From the NCBI GenBank assembly GCA_009784935.1, contig WQXI01000007.1, positions 1 through 64,000 on the forward strand: 64,000 bases of DNA. Direction: 5' to 3'. The notes under the pieces are model-generated. The model was not told the origin of the DNA. It saw only the letters and a program-made list of their open reading frames with translations, and ran no database searches. This document shows positions 46,585 through 55,881 of the stretch, piece after piece. Made by a program: the position numbers and the translations under genes. The number at the start of each line of letters is the position of its first letter. The first letter of the stretch is position 1. Source of the DNA: Treponema sp. (GTDB taxonomy: Bacteria; Spirochaetota; Spirochaetia; Treponematales; Breznakiellaceae).

Positions 46585-47196
46585 ATGCATAAGGCGCCAG
46601 CCTTTTTATTGATACTTCTCTTAGGATTTTCTGTTGTGCTAATGGCGCAGGATTCCAGCCCCGACGCGGAAACCGACTGGGATAATTATTCTTCGGAATT
46701 ATACGTGCGCGGGGATCAGACATTTTCAATTTCACTTGGTGTAGCGTTTCCTACACTTTTTTTAAATAATGGGCAATTTTTAAGCCACAATATAGATCCT
46801 CCTGTCGGGGGAAGCGGCTTTTTGGTATATAACTACTACTTTGGCCCCCGACTTTTTGTAGGAGGCGAAGCCGGCGGTTTTGTTCTTCCCACTCTGGCAA
46901 ACAATACAATTTACATAGTAATGCTCGGCGGCAGGGTTGGAACTCAATTTGTATACGGCCGTTTTGAATTTCCTCTTAGTGTTTCTTTGGGTATGTCGTG
47001 GCAGAATTATTTAAATCTTGGCTATTACGGCTTTTATGTAAGAGCAAACGCCGCAGCGTATTTTAGAGTGTTTAATGAATGGTCGTTTGGGCTTAAAGCA
47101 GGCTGGAGCTGGCTTCCTCAATGGACAAACGATTCATCAAAAAATGTAGACGGTAATTTTTTTGACATTACCATTTCTGCACGATATCATTTTTAA
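46585..47196 (+). CDS. Outer-membrane beta-barrel-like protein
   Basis: A 203-residue protein with a signal peptide (AFLLILLLGFSVVLMAQD). The mature part alternates short Gly/Tyr/aromatic strands (GFLVYNYYFGPRLFVGGEAGGF, FPLSVSLGMSWQNYLNLG) and ends FDITISARYHF with a terminal Phe, as barrel proteins often do. AAGGAG lies before ATG. No specific family seen. Confidence 0.75.
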   Translation: MHKAPAFLLILLLGFSVVLMAQDSSPDAETDWDNYSSELYVRGDQTFSISLGVAFPTLFLNNGQFLSHNIDPPVGGSGFLVYNYYFGPRLFVGGEAGGFVLPTLANNTIYIVMLGGRVGTQFVYGRFEFPLSVSLGMSWQNYLNLGYYGFYVRANAAAYFRVFNEWSFGLKAGWSWLPQWTNDSSKNVDGNFFDITISARYHF

Positions 47197-47205
47197 GAGA
47201 GTTAT

Positions 47206-48285
47206 ATGAAAAAGAATATTTTTATATTTTTATTACTTTCTATTTTAATTTTTTCGGGATGTAATGAACCTGTTTTCTATACAGTGTCAAACGAAACGCC
47301 GCCAATACCTCCGCTTATGCCCGGCGGACCAACAAAGTTTGCTGCTGTAGGAACAACTAACTTATATGTTGCTTCGGCAAGAAGTCTTTACATGTTTGAT
47401 GGCAATGAATGGACAAATGCCAATGCACCGCCCGGTTCACATATTAGAGATATTGCCGCAAACGGTTCTACTCTTTATGCAGTTGTAGTAGACGGAGGAA
47501 GAGGTAGATTAATGCAAAGTACAGCTCCTGCTTTAACAACATGGACTCCATCTCCATGGAATTCAACAGTTTATACCGATATTGCAACTGTTCATTTAAG
47601 CGGCTCAGGAATTCTAGTTGGAGCATCTAATCCTTCTAGAAGCGATTGGGCGACATTAAATCTAAACGGCAGCGAAGTTCGTTCTTCCGGTGATTTCACT
47701 CATACGGGAATTGTCAGAGCATCAGCATCAAGCAATTTTTATATTACAACCAAGGGTATTCGTTCTTCAACAAACGGCGCTCTAGTTCCTGGAAGTGAAA
47801 ATATAATATTTACCGGTATAACTACAATAGGCAGCGGCACAGTAGCAATGTCGCGTGACGGCAGACTTTTTAGTGTAGGCGGCTCAGTATCAGAAGAATT
47901 AAGCATGGAAAGACCCTCTAACAGTAGGGGCGCTCTTCTTTATTGGACAGATCCGACAGATACTAATAACCGAATTCTTCTTGCCGGTACACAAGATCTA
48001 GCAAATAATTATGACGCAAGCGATACACATGGATACATGGAACTTGTTTTAAGTCCTACAGGCGGAATTGTAACCGGTAATACATTTAAATGGCCTGGAA
48101 CATCACCAACAACTGTAGAAAATTATGAACGTTTTGTTTCTTCTCTAAGAAAACATGGTTTAATCGATCTTGTTTTATTTAACAATAGGCTTTTTGCTTC
48201 TACTATTCAAAACGGTGTATGGTCGTTGAAAGATCACAAAGATGGCTACGGTGTTTACTGGAATGCAGAACGTAATGAAGAATAA
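47206..48285 (+). CDS. Lipoprotein, probable beta-propeller
   Basis: A 359-residue lipoprotein (MKKNIFIFLLLSILIFSGC, Cys19). The mature sequence has repeated short strand units (FAAVGTTNLYVASARSLYMF, IRDIAANGSTLYAVVVDG, ASASSNFYITTKGIRSS) suggestive of a WD/propeller-like fold. It follows the barrel protein by nine bases and may be its co-expressed partner. No function assigned. Confidence 0.78.
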   Translation: MKKNIFIFLLLSILIFSGCNEPVFYTVSNETPPIPPLMPGGPTKFAAVGTTNLYVASARSLYMFDGNEWTNANAPPGSHIRDIAANGSTLYAVVVDGGRGRLMQSTAPALTTWTPSPWNSTVYTDIATVHLSGSGILVGASNPSRSDWATLNLNGSEVRSSGDFTHTGIVRASASSNFYITTKGIRSSTNGALVPGSENIIFTGITTIGSGTVAMSRDGRLFSVGGSVSEELSMERPSNSRGALLYWTDPTDTNNRILLAGTQDLANNYDASDTHGYMELVLSPTGGIVTGNTFKWPGTSPTTVENYERFVSSLRKHGLIDLVLFNNRLFASTIQNGVWSLKDHKDGYGVYWNAERNEE

Positions 48286-48294
48286 ACCGCATTA

Positions 48295-50568
48295 ATGGAC
48301 GAACTCTTTTCTGCAAAAAACGAAAAAACACTTGAGAATAACCCGTTAGCTGACAGAATGCGCCCGCGCACTCTAGAAGACATTGTAGGTCAAGATCATA
48401 TAGTAGGCGAAGGAAGACTCCTTCGGCGGGCGATTCAAGCTGACCGTCTTTCATCGATTATCCTTTACGGTCCGCCGGGAACAGGCAAGACATCACTTGC
48501 CGCTGTAATCGCAAATACGACACGAGCAGCTTTCGAAAAATTAAACGCTGTTTTAAGCGGCGTAAAGGATATACGCGAAGTTATCGATCGCGCCGACGAC
48601 CGTACCAGGCTTTACAGTAAAAGAACTATTTTATTTGTTGACGAAGTTCACCGCTGGAACAAAGCGCAACAAGACGCTCTTCTCCCTTGGGTAGAGAACG
48701 GAACTGTTATTCTCGTCGGCGCAACAACAGAAAACCCTTTCTTTGAGGTAAACCGAGCCCTTGTCAGCAGAAGCCGTATCTTTCAGCTTAAAGCGCTTGA
48801 TAATAAAGGATTAATGGAAACAGCGCTTAGAACACTATCTGACAAGGAGAGAGGATACGGCAGATGGAATGTTACATTCGAAGACGGCGCGCTTGAACAT
48901 CTTGTAGATATTGCGGCAGGAGACGCTCGCAGTTTATTAAACGCCATGGAGCTCGCAATCGAAACTAGTTCGTGGAGTTTACCCGAAGGGGAAACTCCTA
49001 ACAAAACCGACGAAGGCGGTTTTGTATGGCCCCCTGTTGAAGGCACTGACATACACATTTCTATGGAAGCGGCAGAAGAAAGTATTCAGAGGCGCGCGCT
49101 TTTATATGACCGTGACGGAGATTATCATTTTGATACAATCAGCGCATTTATTAAAAGCGTAAGAGGAAGCGACCCCGATGCGGCGCTTTACTGGCTGGCA
49201 AAAATGGTGCGCGCCGGCGAAGACCCAAAATTTATATTCAGGCGGATGATTATTTTGGCAAGCGAAGATGTCGGTCTTGCCGACCCAAACGCGATTTCTG
49301 TAGTGGTTTCCTGCGCTCAAGCCTTTGAAAGAATCGGGTTTCCCGAAGGAAACTTTCCTTTATCACAAGCCTGTCTTTATCTTGCCACTGCTCCAAAATC
49401 AAATACTACTCTATCGTATTTTGACGCTCTCAAAGAAGTAGAAAAAGAAGACGCGGAAGTTCCTAATCATTTGAGAGACGCAAGTCGTGATGCAGAAGGT
49501 TTTGGACATGGCGAAGGTTATATTTATCCGCACGCTTTTAGAAACCACTGGGCAGCACAGCAGTATCTTCCAAATACTTTAAAGGGAAGAACTTTTTATA
49601 TTCCTTCGGTTGTAGGATACGAAGGTAAGATACGCGATGAAGTTTTAGAAAAACATCAGTTAAATATCGCAATTATGCTTGGAGAACAGGATTCAAAATC
49701 AGAAATTTTATCTTGGTCTGCGGCGTCAAAAGGTCATGAAGGCTGGTTTAAACGGCTGGAATCAGGAAGAAGCAAATTGCTAACAAGCGATAAAAATATA
49801 ATTTTTTCGGCAGCTTCTGTCAGCCGCCATTCACGCGTTCTTATTCCAAAAGCAAACGACGGCTTGCTTTTATGGGAAAGTTTAAAACGCTGCCCGGAAG
49901 GTCTTAGCGCAGGGATTGTTTCTAATGATCAGGCAAAAGATTCTCTTTTAAGAAGCGCTTCGATATTTGATGAAACAGAAAAACCTCTTGTTGCAGTATC
50001 TGATAAGATTCTCCCGGATCTTAAAGAATCTGATGAATGGTTTTCCTGCAGTCAATTTGACAATATTTTATTAAGAGCCCCCCGCTTCAATATTGAACCT
50101 TCACTATTAGCCTCAAGCGCAAAAGAGCTTCTTGCAGAACAGGGGACTTTTGTTTTATTGTATTCCCCGCCAGAAAAAGGAGAGCGTATCTCCAATGTGC
50201 TTTTGAGAGAGAATTACTCAAAAGATATATGCGAAAGGCTTAAGAAAGCCGAAGAAGAATTTTTTAGTCAATCAGACAATTTAAAACCAGAAAATCTTGG
50301 CATAAACGATGAAGATTTAACAAAAGCCTTTAAAAATGCAGGTTTTACAGTAAAAACCGAAATAATTGACCAGAATGAAGAGCGGCTTATCACAGAAAAG
50401 GATTTGGCTCTTTGGTTTAATACAGAACAGTCCCGCTGGGGTTCATTTATGTTAAAAAAACTCCAAAAAAACGATTTTGATTCGATATTTGGGGCATTAC
50501 AGCTCATTATTTCCAGAGGTCCGGTGCTTTGGCAGTGGAAAAGTATATGTTTTTCAGCAAAAAAGTAA
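48295..50568 (+). CDS. rarA: RarA (MgsA) AAA+ ATPase fused to a C-terminal domain
   Basis: A 757-residue protein. Residues 1-445 form RarA, an AAA+ clamp-loader-like ATPase acting at stalled forks: Walker A GPPGTGKT (59-66), Walker [16 protein letters not shown], sensor region [13 protein letters not shown], and the tetramerisation part with [18 protein letters not shown]. Residues about 460-757 are an extra domain with methyltransferase-like strand order ([29 protein letters not shown]). The same fusion is known in other spirochetes and cyanobacteria; the added role is unknown. Confidence 0.88.
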   Translation: MDELFSAKNEKTLENNPLADRMRPRTLEDIVGQDHIVGEGRLLRRAIQADRLSSIILYGPPGTGKTSLAAVIANTTRAAFEKLNAVLSGVKDIREVIDRADDRTRLYSKRTILFVDEVHRWNKAQQDALLPWVENGTVILVGATTENPFFEVNRALVSRSRIFQLKALDNKGLMETALRTLSDKERGYGRWNVTFEDGALEHLVDIAAGDARSLLNAMELAIETSSWSLPEGETPNKTDEGGFVWPPVEGTDIHISMEAAEESIQRRALLYDRDGDYHFDTISAFIKSVRGSDPDAALYWLAKMVRAGEDPKFIFRRMIILASEDVGLADPNAISVVVSCAQAFERIGFPEGNFPLSQACLYLATAPKSNTTLSYFDALKEVEKEDAEVPNHLRDASRDAEGFGHGEGYIYPHAFRNHWAAQQYLPNTLKGRTFYIPSVVGYEGKIRDEVLEKHQLNIAIMLGEQDSKSEILSWSAASKGHEGWFKRLESGRSKLLTSDKNIIFSAASVSRHSRVLIPKANDGLLLWESLKRCPEGLSAGIVSNDQAKDSLLRSASIFDETEKPLVAVSDKILPDLKESDEWFSCSQFDNILLRAPRFNIEPSLLASSAKELLAEQGTFVLLYSPPEKGERISNVLLRENYSKDICERLKKAEEEFFSQSDNLKPENLGINDEDLTKAFKNAGFTVKTEIIDQNEERLITEKDLALWFNTEQSRWGSFMLKKLQKNDFDSIFGALQLIISRGPVLWQWKSICFSAKK

Positions 50569-50649
50569 AAAAATAGTTCACTTTTCATGTAAAATATAGT
50601 ATTATTCTCTTGGCTAATAATAAAATTATTCGATATAGAGGTGTAAATT

Positions 50650-51003
50650 ATGAAAAAAGCCGCTGCAAAGAAAAAACCGGCTAAAAGCGCTCCTAAAAAA
50701 ACTACTGTAAAAAAAGCCGCTCCCAAAACTAAGGCAGCAAAACCGTCTGCAAAATCTTCTAAACCTGCAGCTAAAAAACCGTCAGCAAAGCCCGCTGTTA
50801 AAACTGCAGTAAAGAAAACAGCTTCTAAAACAACTGCTGACAAAAAACCGCCTGCAAAAAAGGCTGTTCCTGTAAAACCAGACCCAAAAGCCGAAAAACC
50901 CGAAGAAAAACCGGTTTCTCAGTCACAGGATATGAGTTTACCGGAAGGAAGCGCCCTTCAGCAGACAGGTCAAAGGCGCCCATTAATAGTATTTCCTAAG
51001 TAA
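50650..51003 (+). CDS. Histone-H1-like Lys/Ala/Pro-rich protein
   Basis: A 117-residue, very basic low-complexity protein with repeats of the AAKKPxAK type (KKPAKSAPKKTTVKKAAPK) and a short neutral tail (SLPEGSALQQTGQRRPL). Such proteins bind DNA non-specifically and compact the nucleoid, like chlamydial Hc-type histones. A possible promoter is TTGGCT at 50610 with TATAGA at 50634. It lies just before the flagellin sigma-28 promoter. Confidence 0.75.
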   Translation: MKKAAAKKKPAKSAPKKTTVKKAAPKTKAAKPSAKSSKPAAKKPSAKPAVKTAVKKTASKTTADKKPPAKKAVPVKPDPKAEKPEEKPVSQSQDMSLPEGSALQQTGQRRPLIVFPK

Positions 51004-51022
51004 AAATTTCTAAAATATTTAT

Positions 51023-51050
51023 TAAAGTTTTTTAGTAAACCTGCCGATAA
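51023..51050 (+). promoter_or_regulatory. Sigma-28 (FliA) promoter of first flagellin gene
   Basis: TAAAGTTT at 51023-51030 and a perfect GCCGATAA at 51043-51050, 12 bases apart. This matches the flagellar sigma-28 consensus. The predicted start (about 51058) leaves a 90-base leader containing hairpins. Confidence 0.8.
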
Positions 51051-51110
51051 TAAGACTGGAAAGCTGTATTCGGGCTGGATTTCCGCGGATTTAGCCTGAT
51101 AGGTTTTCGT

Positions 51111-51145
51111 AGAAGCAAGGATGCTTCTTTATAAGTTCAAGGAGG
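51111..51145 (+). promoter_or_regulatory. GGA-loop hairpin and GGA-rich ribosome site (CsrA-like target)
   Basis: AGAAGC (51111-51116) and GCTTCT (51123-51128) enclose the loop AAGGAT; the Shine-Dalgarno AAGGAGGAT begins at 51139. A loop GGA plus a GGA-containing ribosome site is the arrangement bound by CsrA. Treponemes are known to encode CsrA; none is in this window. Confidence 0.6.
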
Positions 51146-51150
51146 ATCTT

Positions 51151-52008
51151 ATGATCATTAACCACAACCTGAGCGCAATGTTTGCGGACAGGTCCCTCAA
51201 GGTAACACAGGTTTACCTCACAAAAGACATGGAAAAACTTTCTTCCGGTCTTCGTATCAACCGTGCCGGCGATGACGCTTCTGGTCTTGCAGTTTCCGAA
51301 AAACTCCGCAGTCAGATACGCGGTCTTAACCAGGCTTCGACAAACGCCCAAAACGGCATTTCCTTTATTCAGGTAGCAGAAGGCTATCTCCAGGGCTCAC
51401 AGGACATCCTGCAGCGCCTCAGGGAATTGTCAGTTCAAGCGGCAAACGGCATCTACAGTGATGAAGACAGACTCTACATTCAGGTAGAAGTTTCCGCGCT
51501 CGTAGCAGAAGTTGACAGAATTGCTTCCCACGCCCAGTTTAACGGCATGAATATGCTTACAGGACGTTTTGGACGCATGACAGGCGACAATGTTGTTACA
51601 GCTTCCATGTGGCTCCATATCGGCGCTAATATGGACCAGAGAATTCAAGTTCATATCGGCACAATGACCGCTAAAGGTCTTGGTATCCGCCGTATGGACG
51701 ATACTTTCATCAGCTTACAGACCCCAGATGATGCTAACAGAACAATCGGCGTTGTTGACGCAGCTCTCAAAATCATCAATAAACAGCGCGCAGACCTCGG
51801 TGCATACCAGAACCGTCTGGAACACTCTGTAAGAAGCCTTGACATTGGTGCAGAAAACATGCAGGCATCTGAATCAAGAATTAGGGACGCTAACATGGCT
51901 AACCAAATGGTTGACTATGTAAAGAACCAGATCTTGACTCAGAGCGGAACAGCTATGTTAGCTCAAGCAAACCAGAGGGCAACTTCGGTATTGTCATTAT
52001 TGCAATAA
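51151..52008 (+). CDS. flaB: Flagellin core protein FlaB (first copy)
   Basis: A 285-residue periplasmic flagellar-filament subunit. The conserved N-terminal D0/D1 helices ([35 protein letters not shown]) and C-terminal helix ([21 protein letters not shown]) are complete; the central variable domain is short, typical of spirochete FlaB. ATG 51151 is chosen by the AAGGAGGAT site; the earlier ORF start at 51121 is not used. Divergence from the second copy suggests distinct FlaB paralogues. Confidence 0.93.
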   Translation: MIINHNLSAMFADRSLKVTQVYLTKDMEKLSSGLRINRAGDDASGLAVSEKLRSQIRGLNQASTNAQNGISFIQVAEGYLQGSQDILQRLRELSVQAANGIYSDEDRLYIQVEVSALVAEVDRIASHAQFNGMNMLTGRFGRMTGDNVVTASMWLHIGANMDQRIQVHIGTMTAKGLGIRRMDDTFISLQTPDDANRTIGVVDAALKIINKQRADLGAYQNRLEHSVRSLDIGAENMQASESRIRDANMANQMVDYVKNQILTQSGTAMLAQANQRATSVLSLLQ

Positions 52009-52019
52009 TGTGATATAAT
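51991..52019 (+). promoter_or_regulatory. Sigma-70-type promoter within end of first flagellin
   Basis: TTGTCA (51991-51996), 17 bases, and a perfect TATAAT (52014-52019). It lies across the flaB stop codon and would transcribe the 350-base leader of the second flagellin from about 52026. Confidence 0.65.
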
Positions 52020-52020
52020 A

Positions 52021-52376
52021 GGGGAAGCTTAAGGTCGACACCGTGGAAGAAGACTTTAGGCTCCCCTCCCTCTTCGCTTTTGCACCTTTGCCGGGAGTTG
52101 ACAGGCATCTATGGAAATAGCTGCCAAAGAGTTCTTTGACAAAATCCCTCCAGCCATCTGTCAGTTTTTAATAAACGGCAAGATGCGCGGGACAGCTCGA
52201 AACGATTAATTTTTTGACGGAATAGGTGTCATTAAATCAATCGTTTCGTTCCGTTGCGGAGATAGGTGAAGATTCAGTCTAATTTAGGCTGGCGCGTAAT
52301 CTTTATTTATTCCCGCTCCCGCGGAACACTTCGGCATGGATAGCCGAAGAAAAGCAAACTATGGAGGGTATATAGA
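52021..52376 (+). promoter_or_regulatory. Long structured leader of the second flagellin gene
   Basis: This 350-base gap has no long gene. It contains a 15-bp stem with one bulge (52021-52036 with 52052-52066, loop containing GTGGAAG), an inverted repeat CGAAACGATT/AATCGTTTCG (52198-52207, 52239-52248), a 7-bp hairpin CTTCGGC/GCCGAAG with loop ATGGATA (52329-52349) and the GGAGGG ribosome site near 52364. The last two resemble a CsrA target. A separate small RNA is possible. Confidence 0.6.
52111..52209 (+). CDS. Possible 32-residue leader peptide
   Basis: ATG 52111 to TAA 52209 encodes MEIAAKEFFDKIPPAICQFL and a further twelve residues ending RGTARND. Only a weak AGG lies five bases upstream. 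Amino-acid composition is protein-like, but nothing else supports translation. It could be a regulatory leader peptide or chance. Confidence 0.25.
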   Translation: MEIAAKEFFDKIPPAICQFLINGKMRGTARND

Positions 52377-53231
52377 ATGATTATTAATCACAACATGAGC
52401 GCCATGTACGCTGATCGTCAGCTTGGTGTTACCAACCTTTCGTTGGGAAAAAACATCGAGAAATTAAGTTCCGGTATGAGGATCAATCGTGCTGGTGATG
52501 ATGCATCCGGTCTCGCGGTTTCCGAAAAAATGAGAAGCCAGATTCGCGGTCTGCATCAAGCCGAACGCAATATCCAGAACGGCGTATCTTTTATCCAAGC
52601 TTCCGAAGGTTATCTTCAGGGAACACAGGATATTTTACACCGTCTTAGGGAATTAGCGGTTCAGTCAGCTAACGGTATTTATTCAGACGAAGATCGTATG
52701 CAGATCCAAGTCGAAGTATCGGCAATGGTTGACGAAGTAAACCGTATTGCATCCCATGCCCAGTTTAACGGCATGAACATGCTTACCGGCGCTTTTGCAT
52801 TTGATTCTCCTTCTGGCAGAATCATGCAGCTTCAGGTCGGAGCTAACATGGATCAGAACGCAAGAATTTTCATTGGCGATATGTCAGCGACAGCTCTTGG
52901 TTTAACTGATTCACAGGGAAATGCAGGAAAACTTTCCATCGCAGACCCTGCAGAAGCTAACCTAGCAATCGGCACTGTTGACAGCGCAATGAAAATTGTA
53001 AACAAACAGCGTGCAGACCTTGGCGCTTATCAGAACCGTTTTGAAATGGCAGCACAGAGCGTAGCCATTGCAGCAGAAAATATCCAAGCTGCAGAATCCC
53101 GCATTAGGGACACAAACATGGCTAACAAGATGGTAGACTACACAAGAGACTCCATCTTGAATCAGACAGGTACTGCAATGTTAGCTCAGGCTAACCTTCG
53201 CACACAGTCTGTATTACAGCTTCTGTCATAA
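52377..53231 (+). CDS. flaB: Flagellin core protein FlaB (second copy)
   Basis: A 284-residue flagellin with the same N- and C-terminal helices as the first copy ([56 protein letters not shown]) but a different central segment and surface. Ribosome site GGAGGG is nine bases before ATG. Arrangement flaB-flaB-flaG-fliD matches other treponemes. Which FlaB number each corresponds to cannot be settled here. Confidence 0.94.
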   Translation: MIINHNMSAMYADRQLGVTNLSLGKNIEKLSSGMRINRAGDDASGLAVSEKMRSQIRGLHQAERNIQNGVSFIQASEGYLQGTQDILHRLRELAVQSANGIYSDEDRMQIQVEVSAMVDEVNRIASHAQFNGMNMLTGAFAFDSPSGRIMQLQVGANMDQNARIFIGDMSATALGLTDSQGNAGKLSIADPAEANLAIGTVDSAMKIVNKQRADLGAYQNRFEMAAQSVAIAAENIQAAESRIRDTNMANKMVDYTRDSILNQTGTAMLAQANLRTQSVLQLLS

Positions 53232-53301
53232 GCCAGACCATTTAAAAACCAGCGAAGCAAGAGACTTCTGGACGTCGTCTTTTTTTCGCAATTCGGTATT
53301 C

Positions 53302-53370
53302 TGACCGCTATCCGCGGTCAAAGTACCGGAAAAGGACAGTGAAGAGCGCGCCTTCACTGTCCAATTTTTT
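53302..53370 (+). terminator. Terminator after second flagellin
   Basis: GGACAGTGAAG (53334-53344), seven-base loop, CTTCACTGTCC (53352-53362), then TTTTTT at 53365-53370: a strong intrinsic terminator. A second hairpin, TGACCGC/GCGGTCA, lies just before it at 53302-53320. Confidence 0.85.
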
Positions 53371-53417
53371 CTCCTGCCCGGTATATAATTTTGTGCCAGG
53401 GATTTGGCAGGGGGAAT

Positions 53418-53454
53418 ACCCTACGCTTTTGCTGTGTTAAGAAAAGCATAGGGT
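53418..53454 (+). promoter_or_regulatory. Hairpin upstream of flaG
   Basis: ACCCTACGCTTTT (53418-53430) and AAAAGCATAGGGT (53442-53454) pair over 13 positions with one C-A mismatch, ending nine bases before the GGAGG of flaG. A TATAAT at 53384-53389 lies upstream without a good -35 box. It may control flaG expression. Confidence 0.45.
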
Positions 53455-53473
53455 GAATACATGGAGGTACAAA

Positions 53474-53791
53474 ATGTCCGTAGCTAGTGTAGGATTTAAC
53501 CCTTCCTCGCAAACTCCGCTTCCTCAGTTAATGAGGCAGCAGGATACCCAACCGGAAAAAAAAGAAAAACCTCAAAATATTCAAACAACAGCAGCAGATA
53601 TAGAACGGATTGGGAGCGCATTAAACAAGAAGCTTCAATTTGTGGTTGATCACAGATCAAACGAAGTCATTGTAAAGGTCATTGATAAAGCTACCGATAA
53701 GGTGATTAAGGAAATACCGCCCGAAGAATTACAGCGGTTACATAGGAGCCTTAAAGAGGCAATCGGCCTTTTGTTTAATGAGATGGTATAG
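53474..53791 (+). CDS. flaG: FlaG-family flagellar protein
   Basis: A 105-residue protein whose C-terminal half carries the FlaG motif (LNKKLQFVVDHRSNEVIVKV, then EIPPEELQRL). FlaG proteins influence filament length. The start is ATG 53474 with GGAGG at 53463; an upstream ORF start at 53453 lies inside the hairpin. It precedes fliD, as in many flagellar clusters. Confidence 0.88.
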   Translation: MSVASVGFNPSSQTPLPQLMRQQDTQPEKKEKPQNIQTTAADIERIGSALNKKLQFVVDHRSNEVIVKVIDKATDKVIKEIPPEELQRLHRSLKEAIGLLFNEMV

Positions 53792-53839
53792 CTTATAGGG
53801 TAAAGCAGGTTTGACCTGTAGATTGGGGGGTTCAGGTTT

Positions 53840-55867
53840 ATGTCCGATGTTTTTATTCCTGGGATAAGAAGCCGCTTTAATACAGACCAGATTATCGAAG
53901 GTCTGATGAATGTTGAGCGTATCCCAAGAAACAGAGCTCAAGATCAAGTAGATACTCTTCAAGTTCAAAGAGGTTATTGGCAGGAAGTAGGCAGGCGGAT
54001 AAACTCTCTTAGAGACAGCTCACGTCTGCTCTTTAGTCATCAAAACCCTTTTAACGAAAGAATAGGAAGAAGCGCTGATAGTAATGTAATTACCGCTACA
54101 GCAACAAGAGAAGCCGCCGAACAAACAGTCCGTTTTTCTGTAAAACAAACAGCGACAGCCGATCGTTTTCTCTCACAGCCTTTAGATGAAAGAACAAGAA
54201 TAGAAGCCGGCACATATAACTTTACAGTAGGAAACAACGAAATCTCAATTAATTTCCGCGGAGGAACTTTAAGAGATTTTGTAGATATAATTAACAGAAG
54301 AGGCCAGGATAAAATTGCAGCCTCACTTATCGCAGTACAACCCGGGACACGATCCCTTTTAATAGAAGCAAAAGAAACTGGTTCCGCTAACAGGCTTGAT
54401 TTCGGCGCAGACGCAAGAACGCTTGCCACAAGAATCGGAATGGTAGAAGTAAATAACGAAACAAGAAGAGACATTACAATAACAGATAGCACTGTACGCA
54501 GAAGCGGTCAGAATGCTTCCAGCGTTTCGATAAGTGATGGCGTTTTAAATGTACCGCCGCAAGGAACCGCTTCCCTTCCTGTTAACATGGCAATCGCTTC
54601 TGATTCACCTCTTGTACTTCGTCTCGAAACCCTGACTAATGTTCAGTCAGGCGATGCTTATATTGCTCCTGCCGCTCCTCCCGGTCCCGATATTCCTTCG
54701 GGCTCCGTTACTTACAGCGGAATCACAGTTAATAACGAACCGTCAGCGGCTCCTTTTCCGGATTTTACTCCGCCGCCGCCGCCTCAGCGTAATGATGACC
54801 TTGGAGTTTTAAATTTAGTTTTTTCTGACGGCACTACGGCAAGACTGCCTGCAATAACTGATTCATCTTCTTTTACAGCGCGGCAGTATAATCTTGCAGA
54901 AGTCGCCCGCGGCAAAACAATTGTTTCGCTTAACATAGAAAATTCTAACACGCACCGTTCGGTATCGGTCGGTAAAATAGAAGTACTCGACCCATCTTCT
55001 ACATCCGGCGGATTAAGGCCTTTAAACGCTGTTTCTAATGCCCGCGACGCGATTATTTCGATGGAAGGCATAGATATAATCAGGTCTACAAATAATATTG
55101 ACGATCTTATTCCGGGCGTAACAATAAACGTAAGAGGAATATCTGAGCGGCCTATAGAATTAAAAATTACTGCGGATGTCGAAGCCTCAAAAGAAGCGAT
55201 TATTGCTTTTGTAGGCAACTATAATCGTCTAATGGCAGAAATAAATATTCTTACCCGCAGGGATGACCGCGTTATTGACGAGCTTACATATTTAACATCA
55301 GACGAAAGAACATCCTACAGAGAAAGGCTTGGTATTTTTGCAAGCGATACAACGCTTAATACTCTAAGAAGCAACTTACAGCGTATTGTTACAGCGCCCT
55401 ACCCTACAAGCCTCGAACGCGAACTTTCTCTTCTCGCGCAGATCGGTATCAGCACTAACGCTCATAGAAGCACAGGTTATGATCCATCAAGGTTAAGAGG
55501 TTATCTCGAAATAAACGAAGCTGTTTTAGACGCGGCTCTTGAATCAAAAATCCCCGCGATTAAAGAACTTTTTGCCAGTGATACTACAGGTGATCTTATT
55601 GCTGATACCGGCGTCGCTTTTAATGTTGACGCTCTAGTAAGACCTTTTGTAGAAATCGGCGGAATAATTTCTTTAAAAACAAATACGATTGATTCGCGTA
55701 TAAGCAGAGATGAAAGACGCATTGCAACCCTTGACCGGCAATTGGCTGCGAGAGAACAGGAACTGCGTATTCAGTATGCCAGAATGGAAGCGGCTTATGC
55801 CAGAATGGAGCAAATGTCCCAGTCACTGGATAATTTTAGCCAGCAAAACAGGAACAACAACAGGTAA
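53840..55867 (+). CDS. fliD: Flagellar filament cap protein FliD
   Basis: A 675-residue cap protein, as long as the spirochete form and longer than enterobacterial FliD. FliD_N segment (IPGIRSRFNTDQIIEGLMNVE), hook-associated domain (DAIISMEGIDIIRSTNNIDDLIPGVT) and C-terminal coiled coil (RRIATLDRQLAAREQELRIQ) are clear. A proline-rich linker (APPGPDIPSG; PFPDFTPPPPPQRND) lies at about 275-320. The cap guides flagellin polymerisation at the filament tip in the periplasm. Confidence 0.93.
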   Translation: MSDVFIPGIRSRFNTDQIIEGLMNVERIPRNRAQDQVDTLQVQRGYWQEVGRRINSLRDSSRLLFSHQNPFNERIGRSADSNVITATATREAAEQTVRFSVKQTATADRFLSQPLDERTRIEAGTYNFTVGNNEISINFRGGTLRDFVDIINRRGQDKIAASLIAVQPGTRSLLIEAKETGSANRLDFGADARTLATRIGMVEVNNETRRDITITDSTVRRSGQNASSVSISDGVLNVPPQGTASLPVNMAIASDSPLVLRLETLTNVQSGDAYIAPAAPPGPDIPSGSVTYSGITVNNEPSAAPFPDFTPPPPPQRNDDLGVLNLVFSDGTTARLPAITDSSSFTARQYNLAEVARGKTIVSLNIENSNTHRSVSVGKIEVLDPSSTSGGLRPLNAVSNARDAIISMEGIDIIRSTNNIDDLIPGVTINVRGISERPIELKITADVEASKEAIIAFVGNYNRLMAEINILTRRDDRVIDELTYLTSDERTSYRERLGIFASDTTLNTLRSNLQRIVTAPYPTSLERELSLLAQIGISTNAHRSTGYDPSRLRGYLEINEAVLDAALESKIPAIKELFASDTTGDLIADTGVAFNVDALVRPFVEIGGIISLKTNTIDSRISRDERRIATLDRQLAAREQELRIQYARMEAAYARMEQMSQSLDNFSQQNRNNNR

Positions 55868-55881
55868 ACATTAGGTGAACT

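Noticed and set aside
50268-50843. 191-codon minus-strand ORF
   Set aside because: It is the antisense shadow of the Lys/Ala-rich gene and the RarA end; the Ala/Phe/Val composition is the mirror of AAA/GCN codons and no ribosome site exists.
52021-52066. Intrinsic terminator of the first flagellin
   Set aside because: The stem is strong but is followed by mixed pyrimidines rather than a T-run, and a promoter overlaps its left edge.
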